Below, one piece after another: positions 1-5,381 of a DNA stretch of 5,381 nucleotides (position 1 is the first letter of the stretch; each line of letters starts with the position of its first letter). The DNA comes from Alphaproteobacteria bacterium (GTDB lineage: Bacteria; Pseudomonadota; Alphaproteobacteria; UBA3830), in assembly GCA_017416635.1 (NCBI GenBank), contig JAFQBQ010000176.1:1-5381 (forward strand), in the 5' to 3' direction. The notes under the pieces were generated by a model. It ran no database searches and was not told the origin of the DNA. It worked only from the letters and a program-made list of their open reading frames with translations. The translations under genes and the position numbers were made by a program.

Positions 1-584
1 ATGATGATAAAAAATATTTTGAACATCAAATATCCTAAAGGTATTGATAATGATTATTTGTTACCTTTTATAAAACTTGAAATCGGACCGTTAGCTTCAT
101 GGATTCCAAATGGTAATTACAAAATCAAACCGTATATCGATTGCATAAAAAACTGAATTTCGAAGATATTATTGTGCTGACAATTGTAGCTGAAAGAACG
201 TTTTGGGAGAAAATTACTATTTTACATCGCGAACATTTCCGTACCGAAAAGCATAAACATCCTGAGCGTTATTCTCGACACTATTACGATGTATATCAAA
301 TTGGACATTCGTCTATTCTTGCTTCGGCATTACAAAGAATCGATCTATTAGATGCTGTTGTCGATTTTAAAAAGAGATTTTATCCATGCACTTGGGCAAA
401 CTATGATTTGGCACAACAAAAAACGGTAGAGTTAACCCCATCTGAATACAACATGGATTTTTTGAAAAACGACTACAAAAAAATGAAGTTAATGATTTAT
501 GGTGATTATCCAGAATAGAATGAAATCATCGATTTTTTGAAAGAGCTAGAGAATAAGATTCATACATTCTCAAATTTAGAATAA
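1..584 (+). pseudogene. Decayed AbiEii/AbiGii-family nucleotidyltransferase toxin, 3' part
   Basis: This is the C-terminal half of a COG2253/AbiEii-type nucleotidyltransferase, the toxin of type IV abortive-infection toxin-antitoxin pairs. Frame 1 (1-156) carries LEIGPLASWIPNG and IKPYI and then stops at TGA 154-156. Frame 3 resumes the family pattern with AERTFWEK (189-212), ILHREHF, RYSRHYYD (267-290) and KKRFYP. Adding one A to the run of six at 147-152 fuses both parts smoothly. A TAG at 516-518 then interrupts the frame. The codons after it (519-581) read NEIIDFLKELENKI and onward, which matches the usual family C-terminus, ending at TAA 582-584. The N-terminal catalytic half (G-S and D-x-D region) lies left of the window, and any AbiEi antitoxin would too. 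A TTG at 141 opens the second frame but is not a credible start, because homology runs upstream of it in frame 1. With two independent lesions I call it non-functional. The family call rests on recalled motifs, not on a search. Confidence 0.82.
147..153 (+). other. A_AAA_AAC heptamer at the frameshift, directly before a 0-frame stop
   Basis: In frame 1 the codons read ATA-AAA-AAC-TGA, so 147-153 is a perfect X_XXY_YYZ slippery heptamer with the stop immediately behind it. A -1 slip lands in exactly the frame that carries the rest of the toxin-family homology. The same run is also a simple place to lose one A. Because a second stop follows at 516-518, decay is the likelier explanation than programmed frameshifting. 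No obvious stimulatory hairpin was seen just downstream. Confidence 0.4.
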
Positions 585-594
585 CTGATGTAAA

Positions 595-620
595 GAGTCT
601 GTAAAAAATTTTGTGTAAAC
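595..620. mobile_element. Possible orphan end of an IS256-family insertion sequence
   Basis: The stretch starting GAGTCTGTAAAAAATTTTGT, followed by GTAAAC, resembles the terminal inverted repeats of IS256-family elements as I recall them (a GA/GG start, a CTGTAAAA core, then TTGTGTA). It sits 10 bases after the end of the toxin pseudogene. No reverse-complement partner and no DDE transposase are visible in the window, so at most a tip survives. If this is a left end, the element body would have pointed right, where a gpW-like ORF now lies. The resemblance comes from memory and could be chance in AT-rich DNA. Confidence 0.35.
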
Positions 621-635
621 CGTTTATCTCGGTTT
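617..635. repeat. Short inverted repeat AAACCG / CGGTTT
   Basis: AAACCG (617-622) and CGGTTT (630-635) can pair as a six-base-pair stem around a seven-base loop. It overlaps the inner side of the putative insertion-sequence end. No T-run follows, so it does not look like a terminator. It may be part of the element tip or a chance structure. Confidence 0.35.
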
Positions 636-670
636 CTAAATAATTTCAGAATCCGTGAGAAAAAAACGAA

Positions 671-697
671 CCTCCGTTGAATATATACAAATGGAGG
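671..697 (+). promoter_or_regulatory. Hairpin masking the ribosome binding site of the gpW-like ORF
   Basis: CCTCCGTT (671-678) pairs with AATGGAGG (690-697) in an eight-base-pair stem with one G-U pair and an 11-base AT-rich loop. The right arm contains the Shine-Dalgarno GGAGG (693-697), seven bases before the ATG at 705. If it folds in the mRNA, it would hide the ribosome binding site and lower translation until opened. This would suit a gene that should stay quiet on read-through transcription from outside. The pairing is seen in the sequence; the regulatory effect is inferred. Confidence 0.5.
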
Positions 698-704
698 ACA
701 GTGT

Positions 705-1157
705 ATGTTGTATACGCAGGAATACTTAGAAGCCGTAGAGAAAGCGATTTGCGATTTACAGTCGGGAAAACGAGTGACTTCTATTTCCTATGGTGACACG
801 CACGTTCAATATGCTCCTATAAATTTGGAGGATTTACTTCGTCTTCGTAGCCAAATAAAAGCTAGCCTTGCAGAAGTAACATTTCGCAAACGCTTCGAAA
901 ATACTCTTTTGCTGAATCTTTTACTTTGTTGCGCAGTTTTTCTTCCACAATGCATCCCCCTGTTTCTAATCGATCAATTCCAAGCGAATGGCATAACTCA
1001 TCAAATTAAAGAACTCAATGAGTCTTCTTCCTCCAATTGCAAATTAAAAGCAGAAGCCGAACGATTTGGAGAAAAAAATCGAGTAATCACTCAAGTTAGA
1101 TTAAACTTCCCGTGTAATAAAAAGACCAAACAAGCCATATCAAACAAAGAGGTTTAA
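705..1157 (+). CDS. gpW-like phage head-completion protein with an unrelated C-terminal extension
   Basis: Residues 3-55 follow the lambda gpW pattern: a first helix with QEYLEAVEKAICDL, then SGKRVTSISYGD, a strand VQYAP, and a last helix LEDLLRLRSQIKASL. gpW is a small (about 68 residue) capsid protein that completes DNA-filled heads and forms the site for tail joining. Here the frame runs to 150 residues. The extra part has a hydrophobic segment at about 67-89 (LLLNLLLCCAVFLPQCIPLF), then a polar, Ser/Lys-rich tail, and resembles nothing I know. The ATG at 705 is well supported by GGAGG seven bases upstream. No other phage structural gene is in view, so this is an isolated remnant. The likely history is that the true gpW end was lost and the frame reads into foreign sequence. 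A genuine fused membrane protein is less likely. The family call is good for the N-terminus only. Confidence 0.65.
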   Translation: MLYTQEYLEAVEKAICDLQSGKRVTSISYGDTHVQYAPINLEDLLRLRSQIKASLAEVTFRKRFENTLLLNLLLCCAVFLPQCIPLFLIDQFQANGITHQIKELNESSSSNCKLKAEAERFGEKNRVITQVRLNFPCNKKTKQAISNKEV

Positions 1158-1168
1158 TGTGCCATGAA

Positions 1169-1182
1169 ACTGAACATTCAGT
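1169..1182. repeat. Near-perfect palindrome ACTGAA-CA-TTCAGT
   Basis: Six-base arms ACTGAA and TTCAGT are separated by two bases. It lies just after the gpW-like ORF (stop 1155-1157) and downstream of the minus-strand operon end. No T-run follows on the + strand. It could be a small operator-like site, part of a weak bidirectional end structure, or chance. Confidence 0.25.
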
Positions 1183-1200
1183 AATCCGCACGTATCGGGG

Positions 1201-1228
1201 AAAAATACTTCTGCAATCTTTTTGCAAA
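1201..1228 (-). terminator. Weak Rho-independent terminator at the end of the minus-strand operon
   Basis: On the minus strand the RNA reads UUUGCAA, loop AAAGA, UUGCAGA: a seven-base-pair stem with one G-U pair (positions 1228-1210). Then come AAGTA and five T (complement of 1205-1201). It begins one base past the TAA of the last gene (1230-1232), which is where an operon terminator would be expected. The stem is short and AU-rich, so it may be weak or leaky. Confidence 0.4.
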
Positions 1229-1229
1229 G

Positions 1230-2924
1230 TTAATTATCAGCTTCGTTTATGCAAGAATCAAAATCTTTGGAACCCGGCAAAAGAATCTCTAACTTTGATT
1301 TGCCATTAAAAAGCCTATTTTCAAAAACTTTGCGATTAAATAACTCTAATATCTTCAATTTAAACGTTTCTCCAATACTTGGTCCATTTAAATATCGTAA
1401 AATAACATCAATTTTTCTATCCGCTCTTATTTTATAATCTGACATGCCATACACACCACAACTAACCATATAATTCACGCTATGATCATCATGAAAATAA
1501 TATTTAAATCCGTCCTTAGTCATCACAAAACGACTTTCATCATTAAAAACTTTCGAAAGATTGTAAGTCAGTGAGTAAACATTAACAGTATCTACTATAG
1601 ATGTTGGCTTATCTGGAAAAAATAGGGCATTCTTTTTACCTGATAATATTTCTTTGTTTTCTTTTACCTTATGCGAGAAATCTAGAAGTTTATAGTAATC
1701 CTGCTGATAAGCTAAATAGTAACGGTTAAAATGACAGACTCCACAAAAAATCATCATTGAATATATCAACGGTTTACTCCACTTGCGGAACAATAACTCC
1801 ACCAAAGAAAACAAAACTAAAACAGCGCCCAGAGGAACTAATAGACTATCTCTTCCCTGTAATCCTGCTAGGCTAATAGATGCTCTCCCTACAGCTAAAT
1901 ACGGAAATATGGCAAGAGACAAAATAAATATTCCTATTAAAAGGATAAACAAATAATCTTTAATTGTTAAGCATCCTTCTTTCTCCATATACTCTGATAA
2001 AAAATTATTATTTTTGCTTTTGATATAAACGTACCAAAGAGAAAAAACCACAACTAGTAAAACTGCCACATAGAAACGATCAAATAACAATGAAATTGCA
2101 CTTCTCAAAACGTCATGCATAGATGGAATTAAATTTCGAACAGCAAGTTCCAACCTTTTTAAGGTTATTACGTTGTAGTCTATATACTTATACTCGCCTC
2201 CAAGCGGGAAAAAGTAATTTTTCAGCAAAAAATAGACAACTGGAACAGCGAAGAAATCGGAATACTTCCAAATACTAAATGCATCTTTTTTGATCGAAAT
2301 AAGGTAGTATAGAATGTAACATAGAGGTATTGCGTAAAATACTAGATTAGAACCTGTGGTAAAGGAAATAAAAAACAACGCGAGAATCAATCCTCTGACG
2401 ATAAACTCATTATTTTTTTCCTTTCTTAAATAACTAATTAACATGTAACTAGCAACCATAAAAAGAAAGTAGCCAAGAATATACGGAAATATACAAGACA
2501 AAGCTCTTACATCATTTGCGGGAAAAGTGATATACAGTAAAACTATCAGAGTAGCATAGATTCTATTGATAAAGAAAAATTTTGAAAGTATCCTATATAA
2601 TAATAACGCATTTATATAAAATATAAAAAAAGTTGCTATTCTAAAGGCTGAAGCTGGCAACAACCTGCCGAGGGATATCACAAAATATAATGAGGGACGC
2701 CCCAAATCTAACGCCATATTTTTCAATGCAGATTGACTTGAAAAAAACAAGCAATAATCGTCCCACCACCATCCTGTTAGAATTAACAGAGCGAAATGAG
2801 AAAAAAAGTAGAATAACGTTATCAGTCTAATATATTTTTGATCTTCCTCGGCTATTTTCACAATACTCAGACCTGATATCATTTTCTTTCCGCTTTTTAA
2901 ATTGAACGCTATCATATTGCTCAT
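1230..2924 (-). CDS. Polytopic GT-C-like glycosyltransferase (GtrII/Gtr-type)
   Basis: This 564-residue membrane protein has about 10-12 predicted hydrophobic helices up to residue ~404 and then a ~160-residue polar C-terminal domain. The first outer loop after helix one holds GWWWDDY (51-57) and LGRP (74-77). That arrangement is typical of GT-C enzymes using polyprenyl-phosphate sugars, where the acidic pair is catalytic. A second loop motif PYLAVGRAS (341-349) followed by QGRDSLLVPLG (356-366) resembles the outer-loop signature of putative Gtr-type proteins paired with GtrB-like partners. It is the last gene of the operon and overlaps the upstream GT2 gene by four bases (ATGA), which supports the ATG at 2924 over Met4 or Met15. 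The likely role is moving a sugar from a lipid carrier onto a surface glycan outside the cytoplasmic membrane. Acceptor and sugar cannot be read from the sequence. An oligosaccharide flippase or polymerase is less likely because of the DD and GRP motifs. The class is inferred from topology and motifs. Confidence 0.68.
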   Translation of the reverse strand: MSNMIAFNLKSGKKMISGLSIVKIAEEDQKYIRLITLFYFFSHFALLILTGWWWDDYCLFFSSQSALKNMALDLGRPSLYFVISLGRLLPASAFRIATFFIFYINALLLYRILSKFFFINRIYATLIVLLYITFPANDVRALSCIFPYILGYFLFMVASYMLISYLRKEKNNEFIVRGLILALFFISFTTGSNLVFYAIPLCYILYYLISIKKDAFSIWKYSDFFAVPVVYFLLKNYFFPLGGEYKYIDYNVITLKRLELAVRNLIPSMHDVLRSAISLLFDRFYVAVLLVVVFSLWYVYIKSKNNNFLSEYMEKEGCLTIKDYLFILLIGIFILSLAIFPYLAVGRASISLAGLQGRDSLLVPLGAVLVLFSLVELLFRKWSKPLIYSMMIFCGVCHFNRYYLAYQQDYYKLLDFSHKVKENKEILSGKKNALFFPDKPTSIVDTVNVYSLTYNLSKVFNDESRFVMTKDGFKYYFHDDHSVNYMVSCGVYGMSDYKIRADRKIDVILRYLNGPSIGETFKLKILELFNRKVFENRLFNGKSKLEILLPGSKDFDSCINEADN

Positions 2925-3880
2925 ATCTCTCTTTCAAAATTAATTCTCTTTTCTTCTACAACTATAGGTCTATTGATGATGCGGGTATTTAATGCCAAAA
3001 TATACTCTCCGATGAGTCCCATAAATATAAGAATAACTGCAAATAAAAAGAAAAAACCAACCACCAAAGGAGCAATTCCAATAGAAAAATTATCCCAATC
3101 AGTTAATTTCCTTATTAAATAGTAACCTCCTATCATAGCGTCGATCAGAGCGACAACACCTCCGCATATTGTCGCAATCCTCATTGTAACTTTGGTATAA
3201 CTAGTAACGCTGAGCATTAAAGCATCGTATAAGGCAAAGAAATTATAGCTAGACTTTCCGCTTTTCCTCTTTTTTTGTTTATAAAAAATCTCTTTTCTTT
3301 TCTCGCCAAACTCTGCGACTATTCCTCTTAAAAATGGAGACGGATCATTTAATTGACGGAGAAAAGATATAAAGCTTTTATCGTATAAACCAAATCCGGT
3401 AAAATGTTCTATATACTCAATATTAGATATTCTTTTCATTATCTTATAATAGGTCGTGCGAAGGAGTCTCATAAATTTTCCTTCCTCGCTTTGCTTTTTT
3501 ATGCCAATAACAATTTTGTTCCCCTCTTTCCACTCCTGCACAAACTTCGGAATTAACTCAACAGGATCCTGAAAGTCAGCGCATACCAACATCGCGCAAT
3601 CTCCACTAGCCTGACATAGCCCATAGAAAGGAGAATTAAAAGGTCCAAAATTACGCACGTTAAAAATGGCTTTAATTTTGGGATTTTCTGAACAAAGTTT
3701 TTCTAACTTAGATCGAGTAGAATCTTCAGAATAATTATCTATAAAAATTAATTCATAATCATAACCAGAAAGATTATTCGTTATTTGTTCTATTATCGCC
3801 TCACTTAGCGGAACTACATTGTTTTCTTCATTAAAACAAGGAACTACTACGCTTAATTTTAAGTTTTTATCATTCATCAT
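2921..3880 (-). CDS. GtrB/DPM1-like family 2 glycosyltransferase
   Basis: This is a 319-residue enzyme of the polyprenyl-phosphate sugar synthase type, which moves a sugar from a nucleotide donor to undecaprenyl phosphate on the cytoplasmic face. The GT-A domain shows VVVPCFNEENN (11-21), FIDNYSEDST (46-55), RNFGPFNSPFYGL (76-88), ASGD (91-94) and the metal/nucleotide site ADFQDP (101-106). PFLRGIVAEFG (182-192) and SGKSSYNFF (207-215) are family markers of the acceptor side. Two membrane helices follow at about 231-258 and 268-297, and a short tail ends in INRPIVVEEK. Length and order match GtrB-like proteins. The segment around 76-88 is the NFGP/NSPFYGL variant, not the common RNFGKEAAL form, so it belongs to a side branch whose sugar I cannot name. 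Its ATG overlaps the kinase stop by one base (TAATG), with AGGAAA just upstream; a second ATG follows directly. The membrane protein after it is its natural partner. Confidence 0.9.
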   Translation of the reverse strand: MMNDKNLKLSVVVPCFNEENNVVPLSEAIIEQITNNLSGYDYELIFIDNYSEDSTRSKLEKLCSENPKIKAIFNVRNFGPFNSPFYGLCQASGDCAMLVCADFQDPVELIPKFVQEWKEGNKIVIGIKKQSEEGKFMRLLRTTYYKIMKRISNIEYIEHFTGFGLYDKSFISFLRQLNDPSPFLRGIVAEFGEKRKEIFYKQKKRKSGKSSYNFFALYDALMLSVTSYTKVTMRIATICGGVVALIDAMIGGYYLIRKLTDWDNFSIGIAPLVVGFFFLFAVILIFMGLIGEYILALNTRIINRPIVVEEKRINFEREI

Positions 3881-4761
3881 TATTTTCCTAATACTAGAAC
3901 ATCATGTAAACGATCATCGAAAGAAACTTTATTATTCAGATAAGAGTTATTTAAGAAAGATATTTCACATTTTACTATTACTATGAGTAGTAATAGTGCA
4001 ATGGATATTTCTAGATCATAAGGAACTTTTTTAATATTTTCTTTTGTTAGATGCTCCTTATTATCAAAAAAAGTTAACCAATACAAAAAATCATAATAAA
4101 CAGGCCCAACGAAAGCGTCTTCCCAGTCTATTAATATTAACCTATCACCTTTCTGTTTTATATTCTTATTACTCAAATCTCCATGGCATATGCACGTTTC
4201 AAGATTAGCATTTTTTAAAATTTCAAAGTAACTAACGCATTGATCATAAATCTGCTTGTTAACTAGAAGGTTATCATATAAATGATGTAAAGAACTGTCA
4301 CTAACTTCGAGTAAGCTTTCAAAAGTGTAATTTATTGAAACAGCATCATGATTACGCAGCTTTCTTCTATGCTCAAGCATAGATTCCATAATCGTCTCTG
4401 GAGAACTACTAGCGTCACATAATTCTTCCATGAAAAGAAAATTACGCTGCTCAAACTCTAACGTTTTACAGAAAACGACATCATCGTACAGAATACGGAA
4501 TATATGTGACTCTTTAATTAAATTACTCCTACATTCCGCATTATCGGCATGTGTCTTTAAAAAAAACAAGCCATTTTTCGTTACTACTTTAAATACAATT
4601 CCAAGAGTAAAATCCTTTTCTATAGGATTGACCGTCAATATGGCACACCCGATTTCACTCTCAATTATACGGCATACATCAGCTGCGCAAAACACCTCTC
4701 TTTTATTGGGTATCAAGCCACCTGATTTTAACTTTGAAAAATAATTATATTTACTTAGCAT
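3880..4761 (-). CDS. APH/choline-kinase-like phosphotransferase
   Basis: This is a 293-residue small-molecule kinase of the protein-kinase-like fold (APH superfamily). The N-lobe has FFLKT with candidate ATP lysine K69, a helix glutamate E84, and a hinge FMEELCD (110-116). The C-lobe has the catalytic loop CHGDLSNKN (192-200; base D195, N200) and the metal-binding LIDWED (210-215; D212), followed by VYYDFLYWL, as in aminoglycoside, choline and similar kinases. All key residues appear intact. Placement between a sulfotransferase and a glycosyltransferase argues for a sugar, amino alcohol or other glycan-precursor substrate, not an antibiotic. Choline/ethanolamine kinase (LicA-like) is one option, but no cytidylyltransferase or LicD-like partner is in view. 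The start at 4761 overlaps the upstream gene by 11 bases, with only a weak purine stretch before it, so coupling is likely. The fold is firm; the substrate is open. Confidence 0.75.
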   Translation of the reverse strand: MLSKYNYFSKLKSGGLIPNKREVFCAADVCRIIESEIGCAILTVNPIEKDFTLGIVFKVVTKNGLFFLKTHADNAECRSNLIKESHIFRILYDDVVFCKTLEFEQRNFLFMEELCDASSSPETIMESMLEHRRKLRNHDAVSINYTFESLLEVSDSSLHHLYDNLLVNKQIYDQCVSYFEILKNANLETCICHGDLSNKNIKQKGDRLILIDWEDAFVGPVYYDFLYWLTFFDNKEHLTKENIKKVPYDLEISIALLLLIVIVKCEISFLNNSYLNNKVSFDDRLHDVLVLGK

Positions 4762-5381
4762 AATATTCTTTTAAATAATCAATTTCATCGTAGTTAAAAT
4801 ACCTAGCTAGAGCCGTAGTTCCCGCAACTATATACTTTTTCTCAACTTCGTCCAGCTCGTCTATAATGGATTTATTGTATTCTTGAGTACTTCTTAAAAC
4901 AGTTCCCCAAGGTTTTATATCGCCTTCTAATTTATTGCCATTCCAGCTAGGATAAAGCATTGTTTCACTAAAATTTACGCCAATAAAATTTGCAATCTTC
5001 CGCATGCATATTTCCTTATCAGCGACTAAGTCTTCGTATCTTACCAACTTAATATTTTCAGGATAAAGCTTTGCAAACATAGCAACAGTAGAGTGATATA
5101 TATTCCATGTAATCAGATATTTTGATATGGATTGCGGGAAAGGACGTCGTTTGGTATCTCTATATGCTGAAAAAGGATTTCTAACTACATGTATTATTTT
5201 TACTGATGGAAAATCTCTTATAATTCTTTCCGAATCTATGCCTATAGCAGGAGAATACCCGATATATGCTTGACCTTTCCCATATGCATAATAATTCTTC
5301 CATGCAATAAATGTTGATTTGAAAAATGCTTCTATTACGTCTCGGCGCCTATATTGAGGTTTATTTCCTAATGTAGCTATG
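4751..5381 (-). CDS. PAPS-dependent sulfotransferase, N-terminus beyond the window
   Basis: The frame is open to the right edge, giving at least 209 residues; the ATG at 5080 is internal, since clear homology precedes it. Counting from the first complete codon, IIHVVRNPFSAYRD (62-75) is the 3'-phosphate-binding motif of sulfotransferases, with R67 and S71 as the expected contacts. KLVRYEDLVADK and IANFIGVNF follow and are the standard C-terminal signature of the Sulfotransfer_1/_3 group. A late PWG motif and an acidic helix close the protein. The enzyme would move sulfate from PAPS to a hydroxyl or amino group, here presumably on a glycan or lipid-linked intermediate given the neighbours. The P-loop-like 5'-phosphosulfate motif should lie in the missing N-terminus. 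It is the most upstream operon gene visible, and the promoter is out of view. Acceptor unknown. Confidence 0.85.
   Translation of the reverse strand, partial: IATLGNKPQYRRRDVIEAFFKSTFIAWKNYYAYGKGQAYIGYSPAIGIDSERIIRDFPSVKIIHVVRNPFSAYRDTKRRPFPQSISKYLITWNIYHSTVAMFAKLYPENIKLVRYEDLVADKEICMRKIANFIGVNFSETMLYPSWNGNKLEGDIKPWGTVLRSTQEYNKSIIDELDEVEKKYIVAGTTALARYFNYDEIDYLKEYYAK

Noticed and set aside
141..518. A separate 125-residue gene starting at TTG 141
   Set aside because: Family homology begins upstream in frame 1 and joins this frame at the A-run, so it is the 3' part of one broken gene and not an independent ORF.
1..584. Functional abortive-infection toxin made by recoding
   Set aside because: It would need both a -1 shift and stop read-through in one short gene; two lesions fit decay better.
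611..640. Possible promoter (TTGTGT with an AT-rich -10 about 17 bases on)
   Set aside because: The -10 is far from TATAAT and the DNA is AT-rich throughout, so chance matches are expected.
862..1005. Minus-strand open frame of 47 codons including GIDRLETGGC
   Set aside because: It looks somewhat protein-like but has no good start or ribosome binding site, is bounded by stops, and matches no family I recognise; it may be a fragment opposite the gpW-like ORF tail, so it is left unannotated.
1249..1437. 62-residue + strand ORF
   Set aside because: It lies wholly antisense within the 3' end of the GT-C-like gene, has no ribosome binding site of note and no recognisable sequence.
4430..4744. 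104-residue + strand ORF
   Set aside because: It is antisense to the kinase N-lobe, whose conserved residues explain the sequence.
4751..5080. A complete 109-residue protein starting at ATG 5080
   Set aside because: The frame has no stop up to the window edge, and the sulfotransferase 3'-phosphate motif lies upstream of that ATG.

Overview
The window is AT-rich (roughly one third G+C by eye) bacterial DNA with strong GGAGG-type ribosome binding sites. Nothing in it fixes the genus. Lambda-type phage morphogenesis relatives, GtrB-like glycosyltransferases and PAPS-type sulfotransferases beside one another fit a Gram-negative or other glycan-decorated bacterium, but that is inference.

The left part (1 to about 1229) looks like a decaying accessory island on the + strand. 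It starts inside a pseudogene of the AbiEii/AbiGii nucleotidyltransferase toxin family (COG2253 type). A one-base frameshift lies at a run of six A at 147-152, and an in-frame TAG at 516-518 cuts off a recognisable C-terminal tail that ends at 584. Next comes a short sequence resembling the tip of an IS256-family element (595-620) with no transposase in view. Then there is an ORF (705-1157) whose first ~58 residues match phage head-completion protein gpW and whose remaining ~90 residues are unrecognised and include a hydrophobic segment. Its Shine-Dalgarno can be folded into a hairpin with a CCTCC tract just upstream.

The right part (1230-5381) is a tightly packed minus-strand operon that enters from beyond the right edge. 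In transcription order it holds a sulfotransferase (5' end missing), an APH/choline-kinase-like phosphotransferase, a GtrB/DPM1-like family 2 glycosyltransferase with two C-terminal membrane helices, and a 564-residue polytopic GT-C-like membrane protein with a WWWDD motif in its first outer loop. All junctions overlap (11, 1 and 4 nt), so translational coupling is likely. A weak hairpin plus T-tract right after the last stop may end the transcript.

The simplest model for the operon is surface-glycan decoration. The GT2 enzyme would charge a lipid carrier with a sugar, the GT-C-like protein would transfer that sugar outside the membrane, and the sulfotransferase and kinase would add charged groups or make a precursor. 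The gene order and overlaps are seen directly; the substrates are not visible. No tRNA, rRNA, CRISPR array or complete mobile element was found.
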